A stretch of DNA of 64,000 bases from Anadara kagoshimensis (GCA_021292105.1 CM037857.1:41206916-41270915); one strand, 5' to 3'. Counted from the stretch's first letter, positions 34,493 to 46,482 are shown. Notes: generated from the letters alone by a model not told the origin. Numbers and translations are program-made.

Positions 34493-34763
34493 CAATTTGG
34501 CTTACTATAAAGGTCGCCTCTATGTAAGAGCCACCTGCTTATAAAGGCCAGTAGAAATGTATACCAATTGTTCTTTATTCATATTATTTGAACCTGTATA
34601 TAAAGGCCACGAAAAGAAACCAGTTAAAGTGACCTTTATAGGCAGGTGGCCTTTATATACAGGTTCAAATAATATAAATAAAGAACACTTGGTATACATC
34701 TCTACTGGCCTTTATAAACAGGTGGCTCTTATATAGAGGTGACCTTTAAGGAAGGTTGGACTG
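34493..34763. mobile_element. Family B MITE, long palindromic form
   Basis: Almost the whole 271 bp folds back: 'tatgtaagagccacctgctt' + 'ataaaggccagtaga' on the left pairs with 'tctactggcctttataaaca' + 'ggtggctcttatatagaggt' on the right, and 'ttgaacctgtatataaaggc' pairs with 'gcctttatatacaggttcaa'. The right end 'ggttggactg' + TA fits family B; the left end is diverged. It appears to be two head-to-head half-elements. Confidence 0.8.
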
Positions 34764-34765
34764 TA

Positions 34766-35190
34766 GGTTGTTAAGAACAAGTTCATAATGACCAAATAGA
34801 TCGACATAGCTGGTAAAAATTGAACATTGAAGACGAATACTGTATTTGATTGTTAAAAGAACTTGTACAAAAATGTTCTACATGTGCACAAAACTATTTC
34901 ATCTTGATTACTTTCATCAAGTTTCATGAAATCCAACAAGTGGTTTAAGTGAGCATGTCAAGACGAAACTCGAATTGACGTCATCACAAATGGCCTCGAA
35001 AATCCCATTCCAATAATAAGACAAGAGGCTTAAGGACAACGTAAACTGGTTGAAATATCGGTTTTATTTTTCAATTTTTAAGGGTTTACTAAATACAAAT
35101 GTAGTTTTGTTTACTTAATATTGGACATTCGGTCTGGTACGTAAAAGCCTTCCTACGTATCATTAAGTTCAAACTGTTAATAATGACTTG
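34766..35190. other. Non-coding AT-rich stretch
   Basis: A TGACGTCAT site lies near 34976. Nothing else is seen. Confidence 0.3.
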
Positions 35191-35194
35191 TCCT

Positions 35195-36475
35195 AGAATC
35201 GCCACTTCCTCGATGTAACGAAAAACCTCAGAGAAATCGTGTATAACCTCGCAGTCGCCTTAACTAGAATCGTCCCTCCCACGATGTAACGGAAATCCTT
35301 AGAGAAATCGTGTATTACCTCACAGTCGCCTTAACAAGAATCGCTCCTCCCACGATGTAACGGAAATCCTCAGAGAAATCGTGTATTACCTCGCAGTCGC
35401 CTTAACAAGAATCGCCCCTCCCACGATGTAACGGAAATCCTCAGAGAAATCGTGTATAACCTCGCAGTCGCCTTAACAAGAATCGCCCCTCCCACGATGT
35501 AACGGTAATCCTCAGAGAAATCGTGTATAACCTCGCAGTCGCCTTAACAAGAATCGTCTCTCCCACGATGTAACGGAAATCCTCAGAGAAATCGTGTATA
35601 ACCTCGCAGTCGCCTTAACAAGAATCGTCTCTCCCACGATGTAACGGAAATCCTCAGAGAAATCGTGTATTACCTCGCAGTCGCCTTAACAAGAATCGTC
35701 TCTCCCACGATGTAACGGAAATCCTCAGAGAAATCGTGTATAACCTCGCAGTCGCCTTAACAAGAATCGTCTCTCCCACGATGTAACGGAAATCCTCAGA
35801 GAAATCGTGTATTACCTCGCAGTCGCCTTAACAAGAATCGTCCCTCCCACGATGTAACGGAAATCCTCAGAGAAATCGTGTATTACCTCGCAGTCGCCTT
35901 AACAAGAATCGTCTCTCCCACGATGTAACGGAAATCCTCAGAGAAATCGTGTATTACCTCGCAGTCGCCTTAACAAGAATCGTCCCTCCCACGATGTAAC
36001 GGAAATCCTCAGAGAAATCGTGTATAACCTCGCAGTCGCCTTAACAAGAATCGTCTCTCCCACGATGTAACGGAAATCCTCAGAGAAATCGTGTATTACC
36101 TCGCAGTCGCCTTAACAAGAATCGTCCCTCCCACGATGTAACGGAAATCCTCAGAGAAATCGTGTATTACCTCGCAGTCGCCTTAACAAGAATCGTCTCT
36201 CCCACGATGTAACGGAAATCCTCAGAGAAATCGTGTATAACCTCGCAGTCGCCTTAACAAGAATCGTCCCTCCCACGATGTAACGGAAATCCTCAGAGAA
36301 ATCGTGTATTACCTAGCAGTCGCCTTAACTAGAATCGCCCCTCCCACGATGTAACGGAAATCCTCAGAGAAATCGTGTATAACCTCGCAGTCGCCTTAAC
36401 AAGAATTGCCCCTCCCACGATGTAACGGTAATCCTCAGAGAAATCGTGTATTACCTCGCAGTCGCCTTAACTAGA
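35195..36475. repeat. 71-bp tandem array, about 18 copies
   Basis: The unit is 'agaatcgtctctcccacgat' + 'gtaacggaaatcctcagaga' + 'aatcgtgtattacctcgcag' + 'tcgccttaaca'. It is GC-richer than the flanks. 'cacgat' and 'atcgtg' form an inverted pair 21 bp apart in each unit, so every copy can form a short hairpin. Two variable sites (gtctct/gtccct and tataacc/tattacc) mark units; from about 35768 to 36270 gtctct and gtccct alternate strictly over eight units, a 142-bp dimer. Outer units (35197-35340, 36330-36475) are more diverged. Confidence 0.96.
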
Positions 36476-36782
36476 AATGTTGGTGTATTTAGTTTTGCAA
36501 TCAAGATACAAGTTGATTTGACAGCTTGAAGAATATTACTATCGATATATGCTAGTTAATAGAAAAATATCAAATTTAGCTGTAACAAACGAAGATCCTT
36601 TTTGTATCTGGTTTGTATCTTGGCATCCAACTGAAAATTGGTTTTGCATTTCTTTAACCTCTTGAAAATTAGAAAAGTTGTAAAAATTATTGTAGCGAAA
36701 ATTGCTCGATCTTAAGTACGTTACATACATATATCAATATCTATACAATGGTACTCTGAAACTCGAATACACCATTGTAAGC
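36476..36782. other. Non-coding AT-rich stretch
   Basis: Nothing recognisable. Confidence 0.3.
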
Positions 36783-36784
36783 TA

Positions 36785-37021
36785 CAGACCTGTCGAAAGT
36801 TCAACACCAAGCTAACAAAAAGGAGTCCAAGCTCTGATGACGAGTGGCTGAGATATCAATAGTCAGCGACTGAAAAGCTGACGAGAGATAGATAAAAGTT
36901 GTCGAGATATTGCTAATGAGGGACCGACGAGAGATAGATAAAAGTTGTCGAGATATTGCTAATGAGGGACCTATGTTAGGCACCAATTCGTAAGCTTATT
37001 GTTAAACGTTCGACATGCCTG
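36785..37021 (+). mobile_element. Family A MITE with a two-unit internal duplication
   Basis: The left end 'cagacctgtcgaaagttcaa' + 'cac' and the inverted right end 'gttaaacgttcgacatgcct' + 'g' are flanked by TA. Inside, 'gacgagagatagataaaagt' + 'tgtcgagatattgctaatga' + 'gggacc' occurs twice in tandem (about 36880-36924 and 36925-36971). The duplicated piece overlaps the region that became the 54-bp satellite at 49.8-64 kb. Confidence 0.88.
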
Positions 37022-37379
37022 TATTGTAGTCTGGTGTATATATATATCAACACACATGTCGTTATATAAATGTCCAACCGTTTCCTTGTGAGAATTTGAA
37101 TCAAACGTTACAATAAATTTCATAAAACTGGTTCCATATATAAAGAACGCGTTTTATTGCAAACCGAACACAACGCTACTGCTGTTGTTTAAATTTAAAT
37201 CCTGTGAAAGGAGTCTGGAGTTCTATTGGAAGTAAAAACTTAATATCAAATAATATCCAGCTCACACAATACACAATGGTTACCTGAAAGGTTTAAATAA
37301 AACATTACACAGAAACCCCAAAGCCAAAATCTTTATATGTAACAAATATTTAAAGTTTTTTCGATATACCGTTATTTAC
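37022..37379. other. Non-coding AT-rich stretch
   Basis: A short (AT)n lies near 37037. No gene is seen. Confidence 0.3.
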
Positions 37380-38285
37380 CATTTCAGTATTATTTTGATA
37401 TGTGACAGATCTTTGAACCAATAACCTTCATCTATATGTCAAAATATTTGTTGTAGCAATATCAACAACTTTCTAATATAAATGCTTCTACAAAAGGTTT
37501 ATATAGATTTTATGATTATTAACCATTTTATAATTCTGTTGCATGTGTCCTTGACCTTTGAACCCATGACCTTTATCTGTATATCAAAATGATCGTACGT
37601 TTTACCAATACCACCAATATTCTTGTGTATATGCCTTTATAAAAGCTTTATACATGTAATAATCGAGATAACTTAAAAATGTCAAACATAAGGTCATGAC
37701 CTAGACCTTTGACTCCATTGTGATGATTATTACAAGAATATGTCAAAACTGAAAATTTCATGGCATTATCTGTTTAAATAGTCGTTATAAACATTTAAAG
37801 CTATTTTTCCAAAATTAAATGCATAATCACATAACCCATTTTTCGTCCCAATTTCACGAAATGAACAAACTAAGTTTAAAATCATAAAGAAGCCAAATGT
37901 CATACCAGTTTTTCTCTCCAATTATCGGTTTCAGAGATTTTTTTAAAGATTTCTGCAACCTAAGGTCACCTTGACCTAGTTTTAGTAACTATGGCAACGC
38001 CACTGTCATATACCATTTTTTGATTTTAATCATGAAATACAGTCAAAAAATGGTATACTATTTTTTGAATGTATTTTATGATTAAATTCAAAAATGGTAT
38101 ATGACACCACGAACAAATCTGAATTGCACCGATCTATATACTAGTATACTTTTGACCAAATTTCATTGAAATCTGTCTGGCATTTTAAGAGAAGTAGAAA
38201 ATAAGTGTTAATGAGACATACACACACACATGGTTCTCTATGCCATAAGCTCAAATGATCAGGTGAGCTAAAATTATTAAAATAA
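37380..38285 (+). mobile_element. Dispersed retroposon-like repeat (R1), interrupted by a family D element
   Basis: 'cttgacctttgaacccatga' + 'cctttatctgtatatcaaaa' (about 37551-37592) and 'tttcattgaaatctgtct' with terminal 'caggtgagctaaaa' (38160-38275) recur at 46.79-46.85 and 47.20-47.33 kb. The leading part is itself partly duplicated (37405-37500 and 37550-37660). It contains no ORF; it looks like a degenerate non-autonomous element. Confidence 0.6.
38004..38106. mobile_element. Family D inverted-repeat element
   Basis: 'tgtcatataccattttttga' on the left and its inverse 'tcaaaaatggtatatgaca' on the right, with an inner pair 'tcaaaaaatggtata' / 'tattttttgaa'. About 103 bp, nested in the R1 repeat. 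Confidence 0.82.
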
Positions 38286-38419
38286 ATCAAATAATTCGTA
38301 TTAAATTGAACTTGAGGTCCATGGGTCTGATATTGCTTAATATTGAAATAGAATCTCACAGCTGGCTTAGTGACTCAAGCTCAATCGTTTTCTTATGCAG
38401 GTGCTTTATTAAACGGGTG

Positions 38420-38840
38420 CTATAGATGAAGTTGGCCATGCAATATGAGAAAATTATAATTAAAATAGGATGTCATTTCAAAAGAAACAAAAATGGGAAA
38501 TATGTTTATCCAATCACGTCCAAGCACATGATCAAAATAGCCAATGACATGTTAACAAGGTCAAGTCCTGATGATGATGTAAAGTATAAACACAAAGTTT
38601 CCAAGTCTCTAAAGGGTTCAGTTCATTACAAATGTTTAACTACTTCATGTCACTTCATACCTTGCAGTATTACATCTCATTATCTGTAAAATATGCATTT
38701 ATTATATATGTATACATTTGTCAGTTACGTTTTTTATGATTTCTTGTTCATTATGTTTTATGTTTATTGAATTACTTGCCATAACCAATTATTTTAATTG
38801 AGTCCGAGCAATAAAGATATTATTATTATTATTATTATAA
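38420..38840 (+). mobile_element. Retroposon 3' end with (ATT)n tail
   Basis: 'gagtccgagcaataaagata' is followed by (TTA)n at about 38818-38837, the tail form seen in several LINE clades and their SINEs. An 87-codon ORF (38426-38689, plus strand) precedes it, Lys/His-rich with no recognisable motif. It may be the end of a LINE ORF, a processed copy of some gene, or chance. The 5' limit is unclear. Confidence 0.4.
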
Positions 38841-39112
38841 CATTGACCAGTGTACAAAGCTCAATAAGAGTTAAGTCATAAGGTCAAGCAACTTTACTTG
38901 GGCCTATCGCAAACCCTGCCAAGTATCATTGCTATAGGTTTACCAGTTCCAGGTAAGTCGTTTAAGTTGAAGGTTTATAGCTGACAGAGGGACAACCATG
39001 CTGACGACAAAAGCATTCAACAAGGTCACCTTTGGCTTAAAAGGCAGATAACTGCAACAGTTTGGTCTATCTATATTATATTAAATAGTGATGGTCTCTT
39101 TTAACTTGTTTA

Positions 39113-39445
39113 TCACTGCTCTAGCTCAGTTGGAAGAGTGCTTGCTCCGTAAGTAGGAGGTTGTGAGTTCAAACTCCGATCGGGTGCATTGAAAGTGGGT
39201 AGTGACTGTTTGTTCGTCAAGCACTAAGCATCGGGAAATGAAAGTCACGGTTTTAATTTTTCAAGTGGTAACTTAAAATAAACGAGGTCCCATGTCACGA
39301 TGGGCATGGCATGATAAAAGTTCTCTGCTGTATAATGCCATCAGTGCAATGCACAAACAAAATTTCTGCACCTTTGTCTATAGTTGACGACGTCTCGATA
39401 TAATTAAAATATTCTTGACTGAGACGTTAAATACCATTACACAAC
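39113..39445 (+). mobile_element. SINE family S1 with intact tRNA-like head
   Basis: The head has the A-box-like 'tagctcagttggaagagtg' and the B-box-like 'ggttgtgagttcaaactcc'. The body follows ('gtgggtagtgactgttt', 'caagcactaagcatcgggaa', 'ctgctgtataatgccatcag', 'gacgacgtctcgatataatt') and the tail 'atattcttgactgagacgtt' + 'aaataccatta'. This is the best-preserved head of the four S1 copies in the window. Confidence 0.85.
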
Positions 39446-40163
39446 TCTGCTCTATGATATTAATCTATGTATATATAATTATGACAAGTCTAACAGAGTT
39501 GTCTGTAATAAATGTTCACTGAAAATTTAACAAGCACACGATTTATACATGACACAAAATATAATTTCAAATACTTTTTTATCATAAAAAAATATTTAAC
39601 ATTCGAAAAATATAGTAACAAAAAAGTTGGTCTAACAGCAACAAAATAAGTAGCAACGATGTTAACAAATAAAACAATAACATTTGTATGTACATGTGAT
39701 GTCTGCTGGATTTCTCCCATGTTTATCTTCCCTTCTCAAACAACAAATATTCAATCTTATCTCATTGGTGTACCACAACAATATTCCAAGTATCACCAGA
39801 CCTGGCTCTATTATAAAATATAAGTTTATTTTCACTTGACATACAATATGTTCATTATTTAATTTTCAATCGCCTTGCAATTTTATTTCTAATTTATATC
39901 AAGTGTCTGTAAATGGCTAAAATTCCTGAGGTAGTTGAAAAATTCAAAGTGGTAGTTGAAAAATTCAAAGATGTTAAAACAATCACCCAGTCATTTATAT
40001 TTTATTAGGCTTTCTATGTAGATTGGTATACCAAACAAGAAAGGGGCTACTTAATGCAATCATACATGTAATAATCTATCAAATTGTCCTTAAATTCATG
40101 TTTAATTTACATAATCTACAATTTATGATTTTTTTTTCAGAAATAAATAATTTTCACTTTGGT
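39446..40163. other. Non-coding AT-rich stretch
   Basis: A 24-bp segment with 'gtagttgaaaaattcaaag' is tandemly duplicated at about 39931-39970. No gene is seen. Confidence 0.4.
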
Positions 40164-40350
40164 ATAGTTTTCATATACCATGTTTTGAATTTAATCGTAA
40201 AGTACATTAAAAAAAATTATATGTGACAATACCATAAACAGTCAACTCTCTTTATAACTGCCATCTCCGTGAACAGTAATTTTGCTGTTGTAAAACAATA
40301 TGCTATTGTAATGAATTTAGCAACATTTATCATTTTTGGAATGTATCAAA
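40164..40350. repeat. Diverged family D fragments
   Basis: 'catataccatgttttgaatt' + 'taatcgtaaagtacatt' (40171-40207) and 'aaaatatggtatatgaca' (near 40350) look like decayed family D ends. Confidence 0.45.
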
Positions 40351-40536
40351 ATATGGTATATGACATTGTGATTTTTTCATATTGAAAAAGGGAGGCAATT
40401 GAAAGTTTTCAAGCTTCACCAAAATTTTTTTTAACTTAAATGTTATTGTATAACTATCATAAAATATTCACTACTAATCTACAACTCAACATAGGAAAAT
40501 CTTACTTAAAATGGTTGAGAAAATTTCATATCATAA

Positions 40537-40713
40537 AGTCGCCTGTCTATAAATGTCAACCAAGGGAACCAGTAAAAGTGACCTATATAGACAGGTGCTC
40601 TTTATATACAGGTTCAAATGGTATGAATAAAGCACAATATGATACAATTCTACTGGTGTTTATAAGCAGGTGGTCCTTATATAGAGGTGGCCTTTAAGGC
40701 AGATTGAACTAGA
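40537..40713 (-). mobile_element. Family B MITE, partial copy
   Basis: 'accaagggaaccagtaaaag' + 'tgacctatatagacaggtg', 'tttatatacaggttcaaatg' and 'aggtggcctttaaggcagat' + 'tgaact' match family B in inverse orientation. The left end is missing. Confidence 0.65.
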
Positions 40714-40800
40714 ATATAGTTTAACCTTTTAACAAGCAGACACAACAATTGTTTTTCTGTCTAACTGGTCGTGTTAAAGGTCATGTAAAAGCTAAACCTA

Positions 40801-40917
40801 CAGTCCAATCTGCTTTAAAGGACACCTCTATATGAGGGCCACCAGCTCATAGAGGCCAGTAGAATTAAATTTTTTATTCATATTATTTGAACCTGTATAT
40901 AGCACCTGCCTATACAT
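40801..40917 (+). mobile_element. Family B MITE, truncated copy
   Basis: TA then 'cagtccaatctgctttaaag' + 'gacacctctatatgag', followed by 'attatttgaacctgtatata'; the right half is missing. Confidence 0.65.
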
Positions 40918-41425
40918 AAAGTGAGAGAAATGTCAAATATAATACTATAAAAATAATTGCTTTTTGTTTAGAGATCTGGTTCTGTGATTAAAGTGGATAT
41001 CCCTAATCATAAATTCAGTACCAACACAATCACATTAAAAGTAAGAAATAAAGTATTTATTTATTACATGTACACTGCTTACTAACATTGGTTTATAAGA
41101 TTAATAAACTAACAGAAAAGATTATGCTGGCTTAAACCTGATACATTGAATGCATTTCATAATAAATGAACATATATGTGGCACTTTTTATATAATTATA
41201 ATGTATAAGGATTTCAATGTAAATAATGCCCTTTGTAAAGCAATTTCATCCAATATCTAGTGTTCAATCCAAAAATGTATCTGGTAGTGGGGTCATCCTG
41301 GCTCGGGCCTTAAAAAAACCAGAGGCTGTGTGTTTTTAAAGTTGGGTTCACATTATGAAGTACATGTAACTCAATGTTTCATTCAAAAAGATCAATATTA
41401 GCTCAATGAATAAATGTAAACAAGA
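40918..41425. other. Non-coding, downstream of the PC-esterase gene
   Basis: No gene is seen. Further minus-strand AATAAA-like strings occur near 41055, so transcripts of the neighbouring gene could end here as well. Confidence 0.35.
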
Positions 41426-41431
41426 TTTATT
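41426..41431 (-). terminator. Possible poly(A) signal of the PC-esterase gene
   Basis: AATAAA on the minus strand, about 240 bases downstream of the outer stop codon at 41667. Confidence 0.3.
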
Positions 41432-41666
41432 AAAAACTCAAATATTAAAACTAAAATGATGGGCCAGGGTTGGCCTATAAACATTGATTTTTTTGGGCCA
41501 AAATCATCATTTTAAGGTCTATGGAGCCAGGGCCTATTCTAGATTAAACACTAAATATCATCAAAAACTTAAACACAACAACACAAACCTTATCCTAATG
41601 ACTGAGTTTATCTAGTTTACAACGTCAAAAAAACAATAATGATTTTAATGAAATGAATTAAGTAAA

Positions 41667-42000
41667 TCACCAGGGTGGACGCCTTCCATATGGGACATAA
41701 CGATGGATGTGTCCGTGTTCAGGGGGATGAGCTTTTCCATGATGAGGGTACTGACCATAAGGTGACCATCTGTCCTCCTGCCAGTGTGCTGGGGGCTGTG
41801 TGGATTGATAGTAATTTTCTGCAATGCTAGAGGTATAACGATCCTCAGCATACCTGTTTCTGGGTGGAGGTTCTACTGGGGGTAAATATTCCTCATGATT
41901 ATAAGGATATAAGTTATAATTTGTATCATACTCGTTTTCAGCATGATAATCATTCGATCCCGTCGATATCATAATTATCATTTTCATTATAATTGTCACC
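41667..42000 (-). other. C-terminal tail of the PC-esterase gene in a shifted frame
   Basis: After the main frame stops at 41950, the neighbouring frame continues for about 100 more codons to a stop at 41667. It carries a Tyr/Asn/Pro-rich segment with 'PPVEPPPRNRY' and a C-terminus 'GHIHRYVPYGRRPPW'. Vertebrate PCED1A likewise ends in a Pro-rich tail followed by an Arg-Tyr-Val-Pro motif (from memory, not searched), so this looks like the true end of the protein. Moving from the main frame to this one requires skipping one base, or a very small intron of length 3n+1, between about 42020 and 41950. Confidence 0.6.
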
Positions 42001-43236
42001 ATAGCCATGATTATAATCATAACTAACTGTATCTGTCTGGTTGCCATGGTGATACTGATGATTGGTCATGTGACTATCATTTATATTTTGAAAACTAGGA
42101 GAGTTACTTCTTGGAGGAACAGGTCTTTGTGATTGTCCCCTCATACGTGGAAATCTCATTGCCCTTCTTAACGCAGCACCACCCCTGGCTATTCTTCTAC
42201 CAGCAGGACCAAAACCATTAAATTTTTTGTGTTTATTTGGTTTATTTATTTTCTGTACAATTGTTGGAGTTGTATTGCTATCATCTTCAGCTTGGACTGT
42301 TACATTTTCCTTATCTTGGTTATCAACTGTTTTATTTTCTTTATTTTGATTTTCAGCAGTTTTGTTTTCAGAATATTTTCTCGCATTTTCAACATGTTTG
42401 GGTAAATCTATTTCCCAAGCTTCAGAGATATGTGTGAGTATTAGGTTTGTAATGCGACGGTGAGCTGTCATGTCCCAATGAATTCCATCCTCCGCTCGTC
42501 TGTGTACATGGTGCAAGAAGTAGTAATATAGGTCAATGACATCAAAACCATGACTAACAGCCAACTTCTGGGTATAAACATTAGCTTCTAGTAGATGAAG
42601 GCCCATTATACTTTTTAGATCCTCTGTACCTGGAACAAAAACCCCACCTTTACAGTCTTTAGCTATTGGGGGATTAGTATTCCATATACAAAGACACTCA
42701 GGTAAGGTCTCTTTAAACCTTTTAAACATTTTGTCTAGATTTTCTTTGTATTCAGTAATTGCACTCGCATCATTCCTGCCTTTGCCACCATATCTACAAC
42801 ACAAAAAGAAAGATGAATTTTTGTAGATAAAAGCAATTGATTTTGACAGTTATGAGAGCATTATACTTTAACAATGTGCATGTCATGTCTACAATACAAA
42901 GCTAGAACTGTCTTTTAAGAGCCAAATACCCCCCCCCCCCCCCTTTGACCTTGACTTTTGACTTGTGCACATTAATTTGGTATGCGACACATTGTCTCAT
43001 ATCATTAACCCAGAAGGTATAACAATGACAATCATGTATTGTCAGATAAACATTGTTCATCTAATTATCTGCTGCATAAATTTAAAATTTCTCAAAAAAC
43101 TCAACTATGCTTAAAGATTTCAGTCTTGCCTTAAGTTTATTTGGTAAAATAGACTTTTAAAATATTGGAACTTCTTGCATATGAACTGCAAAAGATCTGT
43201 AAGAGTGAGATTTGAAACTAGGTGGTGAGAGGCACT

Positions 43237-43271
<35 letters not shown>

Positions 43272-46200
43272 AGGGGGGTATAAGCCAGCACTTTTGACCA
43301 CTTAATCAGCCTCTCTGACTCTTTTTAAACTGTTGTGGAATATGTAAAACTGTACCAAATATAAGGTCATGTTAGTCACTAAACCCAATCCATTGTCAAA
43401 CTTGAAGAAAAGTAGGTTAAATATCACACTTCACTATTGCTAGTTTCCAAAAAGTCTTGTTTAATTATAATAAAGTTTTGAAAGATTACTCAAGACATGA
43501 ATTTCTAAAGTACATGTACAATAACTTCATGAAACATTGACACACACACATTTTATAAAATTGTAATTCATGGTTTTGGAAGATAAGAAGTTGGGTGGAT
43601 GAAAGGACAGAGGGAGAGATTAACAGAACTTCAGATTTAATATCCCCCCCTTTTTTTAGAAAGGCAGAACATTATACATGTAATAAGATAAATATTACGA
43701 TGTGAGATCCCAGAGGCAGGAGTTGATAATGATGACATCGGGTTTAATTTCTGCATCCTCATAATGCTTTAAAACTGATTCCACATAAGCGTTGTAACAT
43801 CGAGTTAAAAAAATAAATTTGAGGAAGTAGTGGTCTGTCATGTACTCCCGCTCCTCTCTGTATCCCGGTCCATTAACTGTTTGACTTTTAAATGTAAGCT
43901 TGTCATTTAACATTGTCTCCTCACCCTGAAATATCAAAAGAAACCATGTCACTTTCATGAACATTTATTCATATAAAAACAATTTCACAAATACATTTTT
44001 ATTTTGTTATATGGTCAAAATACCTATCATGCTAGCATCAGATAGAAATAGATCATTGTGTCCTTGTGGTTGCATTGACAGACATTTTTGACTGTACTAT
44101 ATATGGTCAAGGCGGAGGTGACTAGTATATGGATGCTTACTAAAATAGAATGTACTTTAAGAAAGCTAAACCACAGCGGTGGCTCAGTTGGTAGAGTGCT
44201 CACTCTTTAAGTGAGAAGTCCTGGATTCTAACCCAAGACTTGAAAGTGAGTAGTGTCTGTTCTTTTGCCAAGCACTCGGCATTTAGAAATGAAAGTACCA
44301 GTTCTTTTGAATAGGAACTTTAAATAAATGATGAGGTCCTGTTTTACTGTAGGTGTGGCATGATAAAGAACCCTGCTGTATAATGCCATCAGTGCAATGC
44401 ACAGGCAAAATTTTTCTGCACCTTTGTCTATATCTGGCGACATCTCAATATAAGTCAAATATTCTTGACTGGGATGTTAAATACCATTGTTCAACTCAAC
44501 TCAACTCATTATTTTATATCCTCATAATTATATGGAATAATAATTTTCAAAACTAATTTTGGAATAAAAATGTTATTACCACTGGGAATGAGGGAAGGAA
44601 ATGGCTATGTACAAGACATATGTGAAAGTTCAAAGATGTCAAACCAAGAGAAATGCAAAGCAGCAGTCCATAACACATGTACATGCAGACTGTCACTCAA
44701 AATTGTCATGAGGTACAAAATATTTCATAAATTAAATCTAGGTGAAAAGGGGCAGCATGTTTTCTAATTGCCAAAATATGCCACTGACCTTTTCTTAACA
44801 AAAATGCCAAAATTTAGAGCCGCCAAAATAACCAACTCTTATTTGTAAAATATTTAAGCAGTTTGACCATTTTATAATATGCACAATATAAGGTCATAAC
44901 AAATTTCATTAAACTCTATTTAAATCTGTATCATAAGTTAAGGTCACATCTTGTGTAAAAATAGATCCAAGTGGAAAAGTGACATAACTCCATTGAATAC
45001 TCCAGCAGCATCATGAATTAAAAAATATGCACATAATAGAATATACATTTTTGTGAATTTACAGAATTTTAAATGAAATAAAACAGAGTAGTTCATGTAA
45101 CTTTTAGAAATGGAATGTGGGATAAAACAAAAGACTTTTTCTGTCTTTGCAATTTTAGTGTGAAAAATACTGTCCTAAATTACTACTGTATTTCCACAAA
45201 TTGAGCATTGTTGAGTGCACATGGTTTTCAATATTTATTTCTTTCAATCGAATTTTTTTTCCATTAAACTATCATCAAAATGAATTTATTACACACTGAC
45301 CTAACCAAATTATATTTTTAAATGAAAACAGCATCATTCAGTTCTCCTGTGCATAGAGAAATTTTAGGAACATTTGGAAAATTTGTTCAAGTTTATACAC
45401 AAATTTGGCCAAATGTACATCAAGGTATTTAGGTAGGTCATTGTTGTTCAGATTTTTCAAGGTGTGATCATCATGAATATACAAATTATTACGTAACATT
45501 TATAGTTGTTCAGAGTAAGAAGGTACAGAGGGATAATTTTGACATAGTCATATTTGTTGTTTTGTTCATAAGTTCAAAAATTGCTCTATGTACAGAATTA
45601 AATTCACTTTTGGATGAATGAAAAATATTTTTCCTTATTAGGTCAGTATATTTTAACAAGTTTTGACATTTACAACCTTATTCTTGCACTTCCATATGCA
45701 CTCAATTTGTGGAAATACAGTAGTATGTTTGTCATGGATCTATTGTAGCTATCACAGCCTTACATTACTTTGATGAATTAAGGATCCATTGATAGTATAC
45801 TTCTTGTAAATTTATTGATGCATTTAATCCTTTAGTTAATAAAATAGTTGTTTTGAGTAATAACTTTTGATATCAAGTATAAATCCCCCATTTTCAAAAG
45901 ACTGACAAGGTTATCCAATACTCACTCAGAAAAGTTCCCCAGTATTAATTTGGGAACCAATTAACATGGAAAGTAAAATGTAGTTCTTCTATGAAAATGT
46001 AAGTTATCAAACCATCGTCTCAATCTGATTTTGTAATTTGCCCTTTTGAATCTCTCAGAGTTACCTACCTTTAGTCGAAGCTCTTTGTCTTTGAGGTAAA
46101 AATTTCCTTGGAGAAGTCGTACCAAGTCCTTATAAACAGATCTCTGGACTAATAGTAATTAAAATTGTATGAATTATTCAGTATGTCTAAACTAAACAAG

Positions 46201-46444
46201 CAAATTGAGAGGATCCTGTGTCCGAAGTTTTTTCAGTTTTATTGCAGCAATCAGGTTTTTGATGATGGAACAACTGATGAGTACCCAGAAAAAACCAATG
46301 ACCTTCTGCAAGTGAATGGACTCACTTTCTCACCCTAGGATCAGCGTTTAACAAGCAACTTTATATTTACAAATTTTTAAGAATTACAAAATTAAAGCAT
46401 GGGATTAAGGATTACTGTCTAGATTCCAGTGATTTGCTGTTTTT

Positions 46445-46482
<38 letters not shown>

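Noticed and set aside
39115-39187. Possible tRNA gene on the plus strand
   Set aside because: It has A- and B-box-like parts but is followed by the S1 body and tail shared with three other copies, so it is a SINE head.
44353-44458. Short ORFs in both strands over the intronic SINE ('KFCLCIALMALYSR'-type peptide)
   Set aside because: The same peptide appears from the S1 copy at 4.77-4.99 kb; it is translation of the SINE body, not a gene.
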